Positions 1 through 5,931 are shown, numbered from the stretch's first letter. The stretch is DNA of 6,992 nucleotides from Dechloromonas sp. (GCA_013693915.1 CP059264.1:3504806-3511797), one strand, 5' to 3'. Numbers and translations are program-made. The notes: generated by a model not told the origin, from the sequence alone.

Positions 1-510
1 GTAGAGAAATTCGTGGATGGCTATCGGAAGGCCGCCAGCATACCTCTTTGCAAAATCGTCGCGTTCCAACATGCGCGCGACTGTGTGCTGTGCCGCGAGC
101 CTGATCATCCCGGCCGCGCCCAGATCATCGAACCACGTGGAGTTGAAGAAGATTTCGGTCCGTTCCGGATCCAGAATCTTGAACACCTGCTCCTTGTAGG
201 TCTTGGCATTTTCCAGAATCTGTTCCCGCGCCAAGGGCGGACGTGTGACGTTCTTCCCCGTGGGATCCCCGATCAGCCCCGTGAAATCGCCGATCAGGAA
301 CATGATGTGATGGCCCAGGTCCTGGAAGTGGCGAAGCTTGTTGATCAATACGGTATGACCAAGATGAAGGTCCGGCGCCGTCGGATCGAAGCCCGCCTTG
401 ACCCGCAATGGCCTGCCGCTTTTCAGCCGAGCTATCAGTTCGGCATCGACCAGGAGTTCATCACACCCCCGCTTGATGACTTGCATACTCCGCTCAACGT
501 CGACCATCAT
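1..510 (-). CDS. tyrS: Tyrosyl-tRNA synthetase, N-terminal 170 residues (3' end outside window)
   Basis: Cytoplasmic class I aminoacyl-tRNA synthetase that charges tRNA-Tyr with tyrosine using ATP. The minus-strand frame is open from base 510 to the window edge and encodes 170 residues, roughly the first 40% of a protein usually near 400 residues. Residues 39-53 ([15 protein letters not shown]) carry the HIGH-type signature as HLGH (49-52). Residues 73-93 ([15 protein letters not shown] region) match the Rossmann fold of the bacterial TyrRS group. The KMSKS loop and the S4-like C-terminal domain would lie outside. Two adjacent ATGs open the frame (510 and 507); an AGGGG Shine-Dalgarno sequence lies 4 nt before the first and 7 nt before the second, so the second is equally possible. 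A terminator behind erpA separates the two genes, so tyrS probably has its own promoter, which I could not place convincingly. Confidence 0.96.
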   Translation of the reverse strand, partial: MMVDVERSMQVIKRGCDELLVDAELIARLKSGRPLRVKAGFDPTAPDLHLGHTVLINKLRHFQDLGHHIMFLIGDFTGLIGDPTGKNVTRPPLAREQILENAKTYKEQVFKILDPERTEIFFNSTWFDDLGAAGMIRLAAQHTVARMLERDDFAKRYAGGLPIAIHEFLY

Positions 511-580
511 CACACCCCTGAACCGTCCTGTTGTTCCCCGTGAAGACTACTGGCTCCCAGTATCACCGAGTTGTTCAATC

Positions 581-611
581 AAATGAAAAAGGGCGGCCTG
601 AGCCGCCCTTT
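581..611 (-). terminator. Intrinsic terminator of erpA
   Basis: On the minus strand a perfect 10-bp stem (AAAGGGCGGC / GCCGCCCTTT, 602-611 with 588-597) closes a 4-nt TCAG loop and runs into a T-rich tract (TTTTTCATTT). It begins 16 nt after the erpA stop codon and separates erpA from tyrS. Confidence 0.9.
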
Positions 612-626
612 CGGACCTGACTCGAA

Positions 627-977
627 TTACGCCGAGAACGATGAACCGCAACCGCAGGTTGAAGTGGCGTTCGGATTGCGTATCACGAACTGTGAACCCT
701 CCAGACCTTCCGAGTAGTCGATCTCCGCGCCGACCAGGTACTGGTAACTCATCGGGTCGATCAGCAGCGTTACGCCATTCTTGTCCAATGTCGTATCGTC
801 TTCACTGACTTCTTCGTCAAAAGTGAAGCCATACTGGAAACCGGAGCAACCGCCACCGGTGACGAACACTCGCAACTTGAGGCCCGGATTGCCCTCTTCC
901 TCGATCAATTCCCTGACCTTGGCGGCAGCACTGTCGGTGAACACGAGGGGCGACACCATTTCCGTAACAGCATTCAT
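627..977 (-). CDS. erpA: A-type iron-sulfur carrier / insertion protein ErpA
   Basis: Small cytoplasmic A-type carrier that receives Fe-S clusters from the assembly scaffold and passes them to apo-enzymes, in enterobacteria notably those of isoprenoid synthesis. From the ATG at 977 it is 116 residues, typical of the family. The three conserved cysteine ligands are visible: C44 in [11 protein letters not shown] and C108/C110 in STCGCGSSF at the C terminus. The frame extends three codons upstream to a GTG at 986, but the Shine-Dalgarno AGGAG (986-990) overlaps that GTG and sits 8 nt before the ATG, so the ATG is the better start. A near-consensus promoter lies immediately upstream and a strong terminator immediately downstream, so erpA is probably transcribed alone despite following the bactofilin gene. 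Family assignment is firm; ErpA rather than IscA is chosen from overall sequence resemblance and the absence of isc genes nearby. Confidence 0.95.
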   Translation of the reverse strand: MNAVTEMVSPLVFTDSAAAKVRELIEEEGNPGLKLRVFVTGGGCSGFQYGFTFDEEVSEDDTTLDKNGVTLLIDPMSYQYLVGAEIDYSEGLEGSQFVIRNPNATSTCGCGSSFSA

Positions 978-1006
978 TTTCGGCACTCCTGAAAAAATCG
1001 ACGGGG

Positions 1007-1035
1007 ATTATGCGGGCCATCCGCGCTCCGGTCAA
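1007..1035 (-). promoter_or_regulatory. Sigma-70 type promoter of erpA
   Basis: On the minus strand TTGACC (1030-1035) and CATAAT (1007-1012) are separated by exactly 17 nt; each hexamer matches consensus at five of six positions. Transcription would start near base 1000, giving a leader of about 23 nt that contains the AGGAG at 986-990. The element begins only 5 bases beyond the bactofilin stop codon. No clear IscR-type operator was seen. Confidence 0.75.
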
Positions 1036-1040
1036 TGCTG

Positions 1041-1442
1041 TTAGTTTGATGCAGCAAGCTTTAGTTCCACGGACTTGCCGCCGCGATGAACGAGCCGGCC
1101 CTCGATTACCGCGCCCTGATGCATTTCGATAAGGGCATAATCGACATCGCCAACGATTTTTGCGCGCGATTGCATCTCGAGGAACTCGGTCACGGTTACC
1201 TGGCCGACTACCGAGCCATTGCTCACCATGTGCGCCACAGACACGGTGCCCTCGACCTGCGCCTGCTCGCTCAACACCAGCGTTGACGAACTCGCCCCCT
1301 CGGATGCTTCGACATTGCCCTTGACTTCACCGTCTATTCTCAGGCCTCCAGAAAAACGGATGTTGCCCTCGATCCGGGTCCCGGCACCGATCAGACTGTC
1401 GATGCGCCCCTGCACCCTGCCTTCGTCCTTCTTCCCGAACAC
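1041..1442 (-). CDS. Bactofilin family polymer-forming cytoskeletal protein
   Basis: Bactofilins are small bacterial scaffold proteins that self-assemble without nucleotide into filaments through a right-handed beta-helix, and organise cell-wall or envelope proteins at particular cell sites. The 133-residue product has the expected plan: a short polar N terminus, then residues about 13-115 with repeated short beta-rungs rich in G, V and I (IGAGTRIEGNIRFSGGLRID, then IDGEVKGNVEA, AQVEGTVSVA, GSVVGQVTV, AKIVGDVDYA, AVIEGRLVH), and a short tail. The start is a GTG at 1442 preceded by AGGAG with 6 nt spacing; this Shine-Dalgarno overlaps the stop codon of the DUF6776-type gene 9 nt upstream, so the two are likely co-transcribed and translationally linked. 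Exact cellular role cannot be read from sequence. Confidence 0.92.
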   Translation of the reverse strand: MFGKKDEGRVQGRIDSLIGAGTRIEGNIRFSGGLRIDGEVKGNVEASEGASSSTLVLSEQAQVEGTVSVAHMVSNGSVVGQVTVTEFLEMQSRAKIVGDVDYALIEMHQGAVIEGRLVHRGGKSVELKLAASN

Positions 1443-1451
1443 CGCTTTCTC

Positions 1452-2186
1452 CTATAGTTGCGCCAAGCGCCTTGCCTTGAGTGTATCACCCTGGAGAACT
1501 CGCGCCTCCACCGACTGCAGCCGCGCTCCAGCCGGCAACTCGAAACTCCCCTCCTTGCGCAAGAGATTCTTGACTTCCACACGGAATTCTCCTGTCTGCT
1601 CACGCCTGGATGGGATGACCATCTCCTGTGATTTTCCGCGCTGGACAAGAGTGACCAGAAATTCCAGTCGACCGCGAAACTCGGGCGTCTGCTTGCCAGG
1701 ATGAAACGATATCAGGAGCCGGTAGCGATAATTCTGCGCCCCGTCGGAAACGACCCGGAAATTCTCCAGGCGTATCGCCCCCTCTTCTCCAGCCACCGGA
1801 ATCAACCGCTCAAAGAGGAGCATATCCTCCTTGAGGACTGCGTTCTCGAGTTCGAGCGCGCGCACCCGGTCGAGCAATCGCTGCTGTGTCGAGCGCTCCA
1901 TCTCAACCGCGTTTCGTTCGGTACCCGCGGTCGAGCGATGACGCAACAACTCTTCATCGAGACTCCGCACCTGTAGCCGCAAAGACTCGAGTTCCGTTTC
2001 CATCGCTCCCGCATCGCCACGCTGCAAGGCCAAGCCGACGACCATCAGAACCAGCAGAGCGACTAGGACGCCGCCGGTCGCGTACCAGTGCCAAGAGACA
2101 TGAGTACGCACCACGACCTTCGGCGCCGTAATGCCGAAGCGCCGCCGGAATCTCCTGATCTTCAAGGAAACAGCTGGGGATGGCAT
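1452..2186 (-). CDS. Single-pass membrane protein with coiled coil, DUF6776 type
   Basis: The 244-residue product has a basic N terminus (RRFRRRFG, residues 11-18), one strongly hydrophobic segment (about 36-54), a charged heptad-like helical region (about 60-128, many E, L and R), and a predicted beta-rich C-terminal domain (about 137-238) containing RYRLLISF and RLEFLVTLVQ strands. The basic N terminus predicts N-in topology with the coiled coil and C-terminal domain in the periplasm. I recognise the plan as that of the uncharacterised betaproteobacterial DUF6776 group; function is unknown. The ATG at 2186 has a GGAGG four bases upstream. It is followed after 9 nt by the bactofilin gene, whose Shine-Dalgarno overlaps this stop codon. 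By inference it could be the envelope partner that the bactofilin recruits or positions. Confidence 0.8.
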   Translation of the reverse strand: MPSPAVSLKIRRFRRRFGITAPKVVVRTHVSWHWYATGGVLVALLVLMVVGLALQRGDAGAMETELESLRLQVRSLDEELLRHRSTAGTERNAVEMERSTQQRLLDRVRALELENAVLKEDMLLFERLIPVAGEEGAIRLENFRVVSDGAQNYRYRLLISFHPGKQTPEFRGRLEFLVTLVQRGKSQEMVIPSRREQTGEFRVEVKNLLRKEGSFELPAGARLQSVEARVLQGDTLKARRLAQL

Positions 2187-2220
2187 GGAGCCTCCATATC
2201 ATCAAAGCCAAATCAGGTCG

Positions 2221-2364
2221 ACCCACTGTACCTTTCACCTGAGAATCGCTCGGAGGGCAAGCGCAGGTTCCGTTGGCACATCTTGCGGCGCAAGCGCAGG
2301 AGTTCAGCAACCGACTGGCTGGGCCGGCAACCAACGATTCCGACTTTGGCAATGCGATGCTCTC
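2221..2364 (-). promoter_or_regulatory. Possible atypical or decayed glycine-riboswitch-like leader
   Basis: On the minus strand 2226-2245 reads TTCTCAGGTGAAAGGTACAG, very close to the conserved 3' core of glycine aptamers (UCUCAGG-UAAAAGGACAG): one substitution and one inserted base. It is preceded by AGCGA, also usual there. Further 5', GCGCCG followed by CAAG and GCCAA (about 2269-2291) loosely resembles the family's GCGCCGAAGG-GCAA junction, and a GAGAG (2360-2364) could pair with TTCTC. I could not draw a convincing outer P1 helix and spacing is longer than usual. The element would lie in the leader of the DUF6776-type gene, which has no evident link to glycine. Treat as a resemblance, possibly a single degenerate aptamer. 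Confidence 0.3.
2257..2300. repeat. 11-bp direct repeat GCAAGCGCAGG (two copies)
   Basis: GCAAGCGCAGG occurs at 2257-2267 and again at 2290-2300, 33 bases apart start to start, in the gene-free stretch upstream of the DUF6776-type gene and inside the riboswitch-like region. Function is unknown; it may be helical arms of a structured leader or coincidence. Confidence 0.5.
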
Positions 2365-2390
2365 GGCAAGATCAGATGATACGCCGCACC

Positions 2391-2419
2391 AAACAAAAAA
2401 GCCGCCAAACAGGCGGCTT
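2391..2419 (-). terminator. Intrinsic terminator of the rplM-rpsI operon
   Basis: Minus-strand stem AAGCCGCC / GGCGGCTT with a TGTTT loop, followed by TTTTTTGTTT (2391-2400, partly in the stem). It begins 18 nt beyond the rpsI stop codon and closes the ribosomal operon before the DUF6776/bactofilin genes. Confidence 0.92.
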
Positions 2420-2437
2420 CTGGAATCGCGATGCGAA

Positions 2438-2830
2438 TCAGCGCTTCGAAAACTGCTTGCGGCGACGAGCCTTGTGGAAGCCTACCTTCTTGCGCTCGAC
2501 TTCGCGGGCATCACGGGTTACGAAGCCCGCCTTGGAAAGCGCGGGCTTCAAGGTCCCGTCGTACTCGATCAGGGCGCGCGTGATACCGTGACGGACGGCG
2601 CCCGCCTGCCCGGACTCGCCACCGCCGGAAACATTGACCTTGATATCGAAGCCTGTCAACTGATCAATCAGATGGAGCGGCTGGCGAACGATCATGCGGC
2701 CAGTCTCGCGTGAGAAGAACTCATCGATGGATTTGCCATTGACGACGAAGGCGCCCGAACCGCGCTTCATGAAGACACGGGCAACTGCGCTCTTGCGACG
2801 ACCCGTTCCGTAAAAATAACTCTCAGCCAT
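2438..2830 (-). CDS. rpsI: 30S ribosomal protein S9
   Basis: Protein of the 30S subunit head whose C-terminal tail reaches the P-site tRNA. The 130-residue product has the standard family length. It begins with [22 protein letters not shown] (residues 5-26), the usual S9 opening, contains the conserved [21 protein letters not shown] block (about 68-88), and ends with the basic tail [11 protein letters not shown] that includes the C-terminal Lys-Arg. The ATG at 2830 follows the rplM stop codon by 9 nt, with an AGGGG ribosome binding site overlapping that stop region, so the two proteins are made from one message in equal supply. A strong terminator follows. Confidence 0.98.
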   Translation of the reverse strand: MAESYFYGTGRRKSAVARVFMKRGSGAFVVNGKSIDEFFSRETGRMIVRQPLHLIDQLTGFDIKVNVSGGGESGQAGAVRHGITRALIEYDGTLKPALSKAGFVTRDAREVERKKVGFHKARRRKQFSKR

Positions 2831-2839
2831 GACGACCCC

Positions 2840-3268
2840 TTAGATTTCCAGCGCCTTGGGCTGCTGGGCGGTGTGAGGATGTTGTGCGCCGGCGTAGCAC
2901 TTCAGCTTCTTCAACATTGCGTAGCCCAGCGGGCCCTTCGGCAACATGCCCTTGACGGCAGCTTCGAGGGCGCGGCCAGGGAAACGTTGCTGGATCTTCT
3001 TGAAATTGGTTTCGGAGACGCCGCCCGGATAGCCCGAATGGCGGAAATACTTCTTGTCCTCGGCCTTGTTGCCGGTCACGACAATCCGCTCGACATTGGT
3101 GACGACGATGAAGTCGCCGGTGTCAACGTGGGGAGTATATATGGCCTTGTGCTTGCCACGCAGGCGGTGGGCAATCTGTGTAGCGAGGCGGCCGAGCACC
3201 TTGTCTGTGGCGTCAACCACAAACCACTCGCGCTTCACCTCATGTGGCTTGGCGGAAAACGTCTTCAT
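2840..3268 (-). CDS. rplM: 50S ribosomal protein L13
   Basis: Early-assembly 23S rRNA-binding protein of the large subunit. The 142-residue product matches the family length and shows its landmarks: [20 protein letters not shown] at the start, [23 protein letters not shown] (about 24-46), then [32 protein letters not shown], and the C-terminal GMLPKGPLG with a terminal helix and [12 protein letters not shown]. The ATG at 3268 is preceded by AGGA 10 nt upstream. It is first gene of the rplM-rpsI operon, with a near-consensus promoter giving a leader of about 41 nt. In E. coli L13 represses its own operon through the leader; I saw no specific structure here that proves the same. A second, longer transcript could arise by read-through from the sRNA-like unit upstream. 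Confidence 0.98.
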   Translation of the reverse strand: MKTFSAKPHEVKREWFVVDATDKVLGRLATQIAHRLRGKHKAIYTPHVDTGDFIVVTNVERIVVTGNKAEDKKYFRHSGYPGGVSETNFKKIQQRFPGRALEAAVKGMLPKGPLGYAMLKKLKCYAGAQHPHTAQQPKALEI

Positions 3269-3315
3269 GTGTGTGCCGTCCTGAAAAATTGGGCGCAGAT
3301 CAGAGAAAGCCGAGA

Positions 3316-3345
3316 ATTCTATTCGACCTCTCTGGAACCTGTCAA
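3316..3345 (-). promoter_or_regulatory. Sigma-70 type promoter of rplM-rpsI
   Basis: Minus strand carries a perfect -35 hexamer TTGACA (3340-3345) and a -10 TAGAAT (3316-3321, five of six) with an 18-nt spacer. Predicted start is near 3309, about 40 nt before the rplM ATG. Strength fits a ribosomal protein operon. Confidence 0.82.
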
Positions 3346-3379
3346 TTGAAAAACGGAACGGAATGCCCTGCGGAGAGAG

Positions 3380-3404
3380 AAAAAACGCGGCTCATCGAGC
3401 CGCG
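3380..3404 (-). terminator. Intrinsic terminator upstream of rplM with no protein gene behind it
   Basis: Minus-strand perfect 8-bp stem CGCGGCTC / GAGCCGCG (3397-3404 with 3386-3393), a GAT loop, and a run of six T (3380-3385). No protein gene ends here on this strand, which implies a short non-coding transcript or an attenuator for read-through into rplM. Confidence 0.88.
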
Positions 3405-3487
3405 CTAAATCCACACCAAAGGAGGAGGGTGGAGGAGACAACCTGAACATCAGCGACCCTTGCTGCCGAGTATGCTTCAGTCCGTAC
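3380..3487 (-). ncRNA. Candidate small RNA with anti-Shine-Dalgarno stretch, about 108 nt
   Basis: Read on the minus strand, this has three parts. First, a 5' hairpin (3443-3480): CTGAA-g-CAT pairs with ATGTTCAG, and CAGC pairs with GCTG around loop AAGGGTC. Second, an unpaired C-rich stretch (3418-3441) containing TCTCCTCC and CCTCCTCCTTT. Third, a strong intrinsic terminator (3380-3404). The CCTCCTTT at 3418-3425 is identical to the anti-Shine-Dalgarno tail of betaproteobacterial 16S rRNA, so the RNA could base-pair with ribosome binding sites of many messages. A promoter-like pair at 3495-3523 would start it near 3487. No protein gene explains the terminator. Rfam holds a family called Betaproteobacteria toxic small RNA; whether this is a member I cannot test here. 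An alternative is an attenuated long leader of rplM. The 5' end is approximate. Confidence 0.68.
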
Positions 3488-3494
3488 AGGGCGT

Positions 3495-3523
3495 ATTTTG
3501 CCTGACGAGCGCGCTATCCGCAA
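3495..3523 (-). promoter_or_regulatory. Probable promoter of the candidate small RNA
   Basis: Minus strand TTGCGG (3518-3523) and CAAAAT (3495-3500) are 17 nt apart: three and four consensus matches, so modest. Just upstream the minus strand is A-rich (about 3545-3575), which could act as an UP-like element. A small inverted repeat AGCAG-N5-CTGCT (3523-3537) touches the -35 and could be a binding site or chance. Confidence 0.4.
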
Positions 3524-3737
3524 GCAGTTTTTCTGCTCTGCAGCATTTTTTGTTTATTTTGTCATTTGTTATGTAAATGCATTCTATATATCTGTTTAGC
3601 CGCGTATTTTCAAAATTATTTCAATTGATTGCATAGTATTGAACAGGATTGGCAGCCAGACGGCAGGCGATCACGACGACATTGTTTGTTGCACTGCCGC
3701 ATTCCGCATTTCCTGATGGTACTCGATCAAACTCCAT
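3524..3737. other. AT-rich gene-free region between the small RNA and the OsmC gene
   Basis: No convincing gene on either strand. Bases about 3541-3650 are markedly AT-rich compared with the rest of the window (runs such as ATTTTTTGTTTATTTTG), consistent with a two-sided promoter region serving the minus-strand small RNA and the plus-strand OsmC gene. The frames that stay open here are antisense continuations of the OsmC gene region and lack a ribosome binding site. Confidence 0.6.
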
Positions 3738-3758
3738 TACAATCTCCGGCACTGGAGG
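3738..3758 (+). promoter_or_regulatory. Candidate -10 box and ribosome binding site of the OsmC-family gene
   Basis: TACAAT (3738-3743) matches the -10 consensus at five of six positions, but no good -35 hexamer lies 16-18 nt upstream, so an activator or alternative start is possible. GGAGG (3754-3758) is a strong Shine-Dalgarno 6 nt before the ATG and fixes the start. Confidence 0.45.
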
Positions 3759-3764
3759 ATTGCT

Positions 3765-4193
3765 ATGGAATGCACCGTGCGCTGGATGGGAAATGATGCA
3801 GGCATGTCGTTCGTGGCCGAGAGCGGCAGCGGGCATGCCATCGTTATGGATGGGGCTCCCGATGCCGGTGGCCGCGATCTGGGTTTGCGCCCGATGGAGA
3901 TGGTACTCGCCGGAACCGGCGGTTGCTCCGCCTTCGACGTCGTTCTGATCCTGAAGAGAGGTCGACACGCGGTCAGCGGATGTGAAGTCAGCCTAAACGC
4001 TGAGCGTGCCGAAGCGGACCCCAAGGTCTTTACCAGAATTCATTTCCACTACAAGGTGAAGGGCCGCCAACTCAAGCCTGAAGCTGTCGCGCGCGCCATC
4101 GAACTTTCGAAGGACAAGTATTGCTCCGCTTCGATCATGCTCGGCAAGACCGCACAGCTGACCAGCGACTTCGAGATTATCGAGGAATCCTGA
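3765..4193 (+). CDS. OsmC/Ohr-family protein (YhfA-like), predicted thiol peroxidase
   Basis: OsmC/Ohr proteins are small cytoplasmic dimers that reduce organic hydroperoxides with a pair of cysteines. The 142-residue product has the two family cysteines: C54 in LAGTGGCSAFDVV at the start of the central helix and C120 in KDKYCSASIML. The N-terminal beta part includes DLGLRPMEMVL, the usual lead-in to the first cysteine helix, and the C-terminal part ends with TSDFEI. It resembles the YhfA-like subgroup more than classical OsmC or Ohr, for which the physiological substrate is not settled. The start is fixed by GGAGG 6 nt before the ATG. It is the only plus-strand gene between the minus-strand blocks and converges on coq7, with 21 nt between the two stops and no clear terminator. 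Confidence 0.9.
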   Translation: MECTVRWMGNDAGMSFVAESGSGHAIVMDGAPDAGGRDLGLRPMEMVLAGTGGCSAFDVVLILKRGRHAVSGCEVSLNAERAEADPKVFTRIHFHYKVKGRQLKPEAVARAIELSKDKYCSASIMLGKTAQLTSDFEIIEES

Positions 4194-4214
4194 AGCCGCG
4201 CAGCCGTCCCGAAA

Positions 4215-4838
4215 TCAGACCCGATATGCCGTCTCCGTCATCACCTTGGCCGCCAACTTCATCGCAAGCTTGAACGGCGCCGGCAACTCGGCAGCACCAA
4301 GGCGGACTGCGGTTTCCGCATGCCGGATTTCGTCAATACGCATCTGATCGACGATCTCCCGCGAGCGCCGATCCTGTTCCGGCAGTGAAGAAAGGTGGCT
4401 GTCGAGGTGCACCTCGACCTGACGCTCGGTTTCGGCGAGAAAGCCGAGGTTCCACTTGTCGCCAAGACGCCCCGCAAGCAGACCGAGAGACAGGGCACCC
4501 GCATACCACAGCGGATTAAGCAGGCTCTTGCGCCCCCCATCACTGAGACGCTGCTCGGTCCAGGCCAGGTGCTCCGTCTCTTCCTCCGCAGCGCCGCGCA
4601 GCGATTCACGGACCGACGGATCGCGCGAAGTCAGCGCCTGCCCCTGATACAGTGCCTGTGCGCAAATCTCGCCAACATGATTGACTCTCATGAGTCCGCA
4701 GACGTGCGCCCTTTCCTCCTCGCTTAGACTGGCGTCAGGAAGCCCCGCCCCGGGAACCTGGCGCTGGCTGCGCGCAGTGGAAAAGACGGTGCGCAGGGCA
4801 CGGTCGAATTCAACGATCACATTTTCAAGAAACATCAT
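4215..4838 (-). CDS. coq7: Coq7-type 3-demethoxyubiquinol hydroxylase (ubiquinone biosynthesis)
   Basis: Membrane-associated di-iron monooxygenase that adds the C6 hydroxyl to the demethoxy-ubiquinone precursor, a late step of ubiquinone synthesis. The 207-residue product carries the ferritin-like ligand set: E57 (NHVGEICA), E87 and H90 (EEETEHLAW), E138 with H144 (TERQVEVH), and E170 and H173 (DEIRHAE). The hydrophobic stretch around 110-124 ([14 protein letters not shown]) fits the membrane-binding helix. This is the Coq7 solution rather than the flavin enzyme UbiF. Two ATGs open the frame (4838 and 4835); the first overlaps the upstream CNP1-like stop as ATGA, and no clear Shine-Dalgarno is present, so translation is probably coupled. 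It is last in the rppH operon. Confidence 0.95.
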   Translation of the reverse strand: MMFLENVIVEFDRALRTVFSTARSQRQVPGAGLPDASLSEEERAHVCGLMRVNHVGEICAQALYQGQALTSRDPSVRESLRGAAEEETEHLAWTEQRLSDGGRKSLLNPLWYAGALSLGLLAGRLGDKWNLGFLAETERQVEVHLDSHLSSLPEQDRRSREIVDQMRIDEIRHAETAVRLGAAELPAPFKLAMKLAAKVMTETAYRV

Positions 4839-5389
4839 AAGTCGCGGTCAAGTCCGCTCTTGCGCCTGTTGGGATGGCCGCCGCGCAAGAGCGCGTCGCG
4901 CGCCTCGGCGCCATCGCGGACAGTGACCCCCGATGGACAAAAGTAGTCGAAAACCAGCGCGGCGTGATGGCGATTGGTGGCCAGGTTCTGGATCCGTCGC
5001 CATTCGTCGTTGCGTGACTTCGCCCACGTTCCGTCGGGCCGGCCTGACGCGTACAAGCGACGCTCCTTCGTCTCGCAGCGCAGACCTTCATATGTGACAT
5101 TCCTTGCGCCACCCGGCGTCTGGACCACCAATACATAGCGAACCACGCCATCCGTACCGACGCTCAAACTGGCACCATCGACATAGAACTCGTTGTAGGT
5201 CGCCGCACCAACATAAAAGGGCAGCAGGTTCTCCTGCAAAGGAGGCGCTGGCAACTGCACGGCGACCTCCTGCCAAGGCCGAAGCTCATCATCGTCGTCG
5301 GAATCCGCCGCTGCCGGCTGCGGTCCATTTGCGCCCAGAACGACAACGACAGCAAGCAATCCGCGATAAAGAAAATTGTCCCGGTGCAC
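4835..5389 (-). CDS. CNP1-like family exported protein
   Basis: Product of 184 residues from the GTG at 5389. An N-terminal signal peptide is clear: [11 protein letters not shown] hydrophobic core, then PQPAAA with a probable signal peptidase I cut after residue 28, followed by an acidic run (DSDDDDE). The mature part shows [13 protein letters not shown], a beta-rich central region, [12 protein letters not shown] and VFDYFCPSG, which I recognise as the CNP1-like family of betaproteobacteria; its function is unknown. Two cysteines (C105, C151) could form a disulfide in the periplasm. The frame extends to a TTG at 5395, but GGGAG abuts that TTG and sits 6 nt before the GTG, so the GTG is favoured. 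It lies 2 nt after the rppH stop and overlaps coq7 by 4 nt, so co-transcription is very likely. Confidence 0.85.
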   Translation of the reverse strand: MHRDNFLYRGLLAVVVVLGANGPQPAAADSDDDDELRPWQEVAVQLPAPPLQENLLPFYVGAATYNEFYVDGASLSVGTDGVVRYVLVVQTPGGARNVTYEGLRCETKERRLYASGRPDGTWAKSRNDEWRRIQNLATNRHHAALVFDYFCPSGVTVRDGAEARDALLRGGHPNRRKSGLDRDL

Positions 5390-5391
5390 GA

Positions 5392-5931
5392 TCAACTCCC
5401 GCCCCTGTCTGCACTCGCCGCCAAGGCGCCGGCCGGGCGCGGATGACGAATCCGGCGATCGTGATCGATGAAACGGATCAGTTCGCTGAGCGCCTGTTGA
5501 TAGACGGTACGCTTGAATTCGATGACGGCATCAAGCGGCACCCAGTACTCGTTCCAGCGCCAGGCGTCGAACTCCGGCTTGGCGGTGGCGCGCAAACTGA
5601 CGTCGTTGTCACGCCCGACAAGGCGCAACAGGAACCAAATCTGTTTCTGGCCCTTGTAGGAACCACGCCATTCGCGCTTGATCCAGTGTGTCGGCACTTC
5701 GTAACGCAACCAGCCCCTGGTTCTTCCGAGGATACGCACGTGTTCGGGCTGCAGCCCAATTTCTTCCTGCAGTTCACGGTACATGGCCTGTTCAGGCGTT
5801 TCGCCACGCTTGATGCCGCCTTGCGGAAACTGCCAGGAGTGTTCTCGTATGCGCTTGCCCCAGAAGACCTCGTTCCTAGCGTTACAAAGGACAATGCCGA
5901 CGTTCGGGCGGTAGCCTTCACGGTCGAGCAT
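5392..5931 (-). CDS. rppH: RNA pyrophosphohydrolase RppH (Nudix)
   Basis: Cytoplasmic Nudix hydrolase that removes pyrophosphate from the 5' triphosphate end of mRNA and so opens it to 5'-end-dependent decay. The 179-residue product has the full Nudix box at residues 38-60 (G, then E44, R52, E53, E56, E57, G59) and the typical RppH opening [15 protein letters not shown], together with SWQFPQGGI and WLRYEVP and FLLRL further on. The C terminus has a basic, proline- and alanine-rich tail after residue about 157. The ATG at 5931 is preceded by AGGA 5 nt upstream. It is the first gene of a tight three-gene set with the CNP1-like gene and coq7, and is divergent from proS, a common placement of this gene in betaproteobacteria as far as I recall. 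Confidence 0.96.
   Translation of the reverse strand: MLDREGYRPNVGIVLCNARNEVFWGKRIREHSWQFPQGGIKRGETPEQAMYRELQEEIGLQPEHVRILGRTRGWLRYEVPTHWIKREWRGSYKGQKQIWFLLRLVGRDNDVSLRATAKPEFDAWRWNEYWVPLDAVIEFKRTVYQQALSELIRFIDHDRRIRHPRPAGALAASADRGGS

Noticed and set aside
13..543. 176-residue plus-strand open frame at the left edge
   Set aside because: Antisense to tyrS, whose HLGH signature and Rossmann fold sequence are clear on the minus strand.
559..587. TTCATT-17-GATACT as a minus-strand tyrS promoter
   Set aside because: Only three and four matches to consensus, and the -35 lies in the tail of the erpA terminator; too weak to annotate.
3319..3450. 43-codon minus-strand frame (MFRLSPPPSS...) with AAGGG 6 nt before its ATG
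   Set aside because: It would run straight through the terminator hairpin and the T-run, its ribosome binding site is in the loop of the 5' hairpin, and the composition simply follows the C-rich stretch. It deserves mention only because the spacing is good.
3534..3551. TGCT-CTGC-AGCA followed by six T on the plus strand, terminator-like
   Set aside because: The stem is only 4 bp and no plus-strand gene ends there.
4194..4214. Possible two-way terminator between the OsmC gene and coq7
   Set aside because: The 21 bases between the stops have no stable hairpin with a T-run in either direction.
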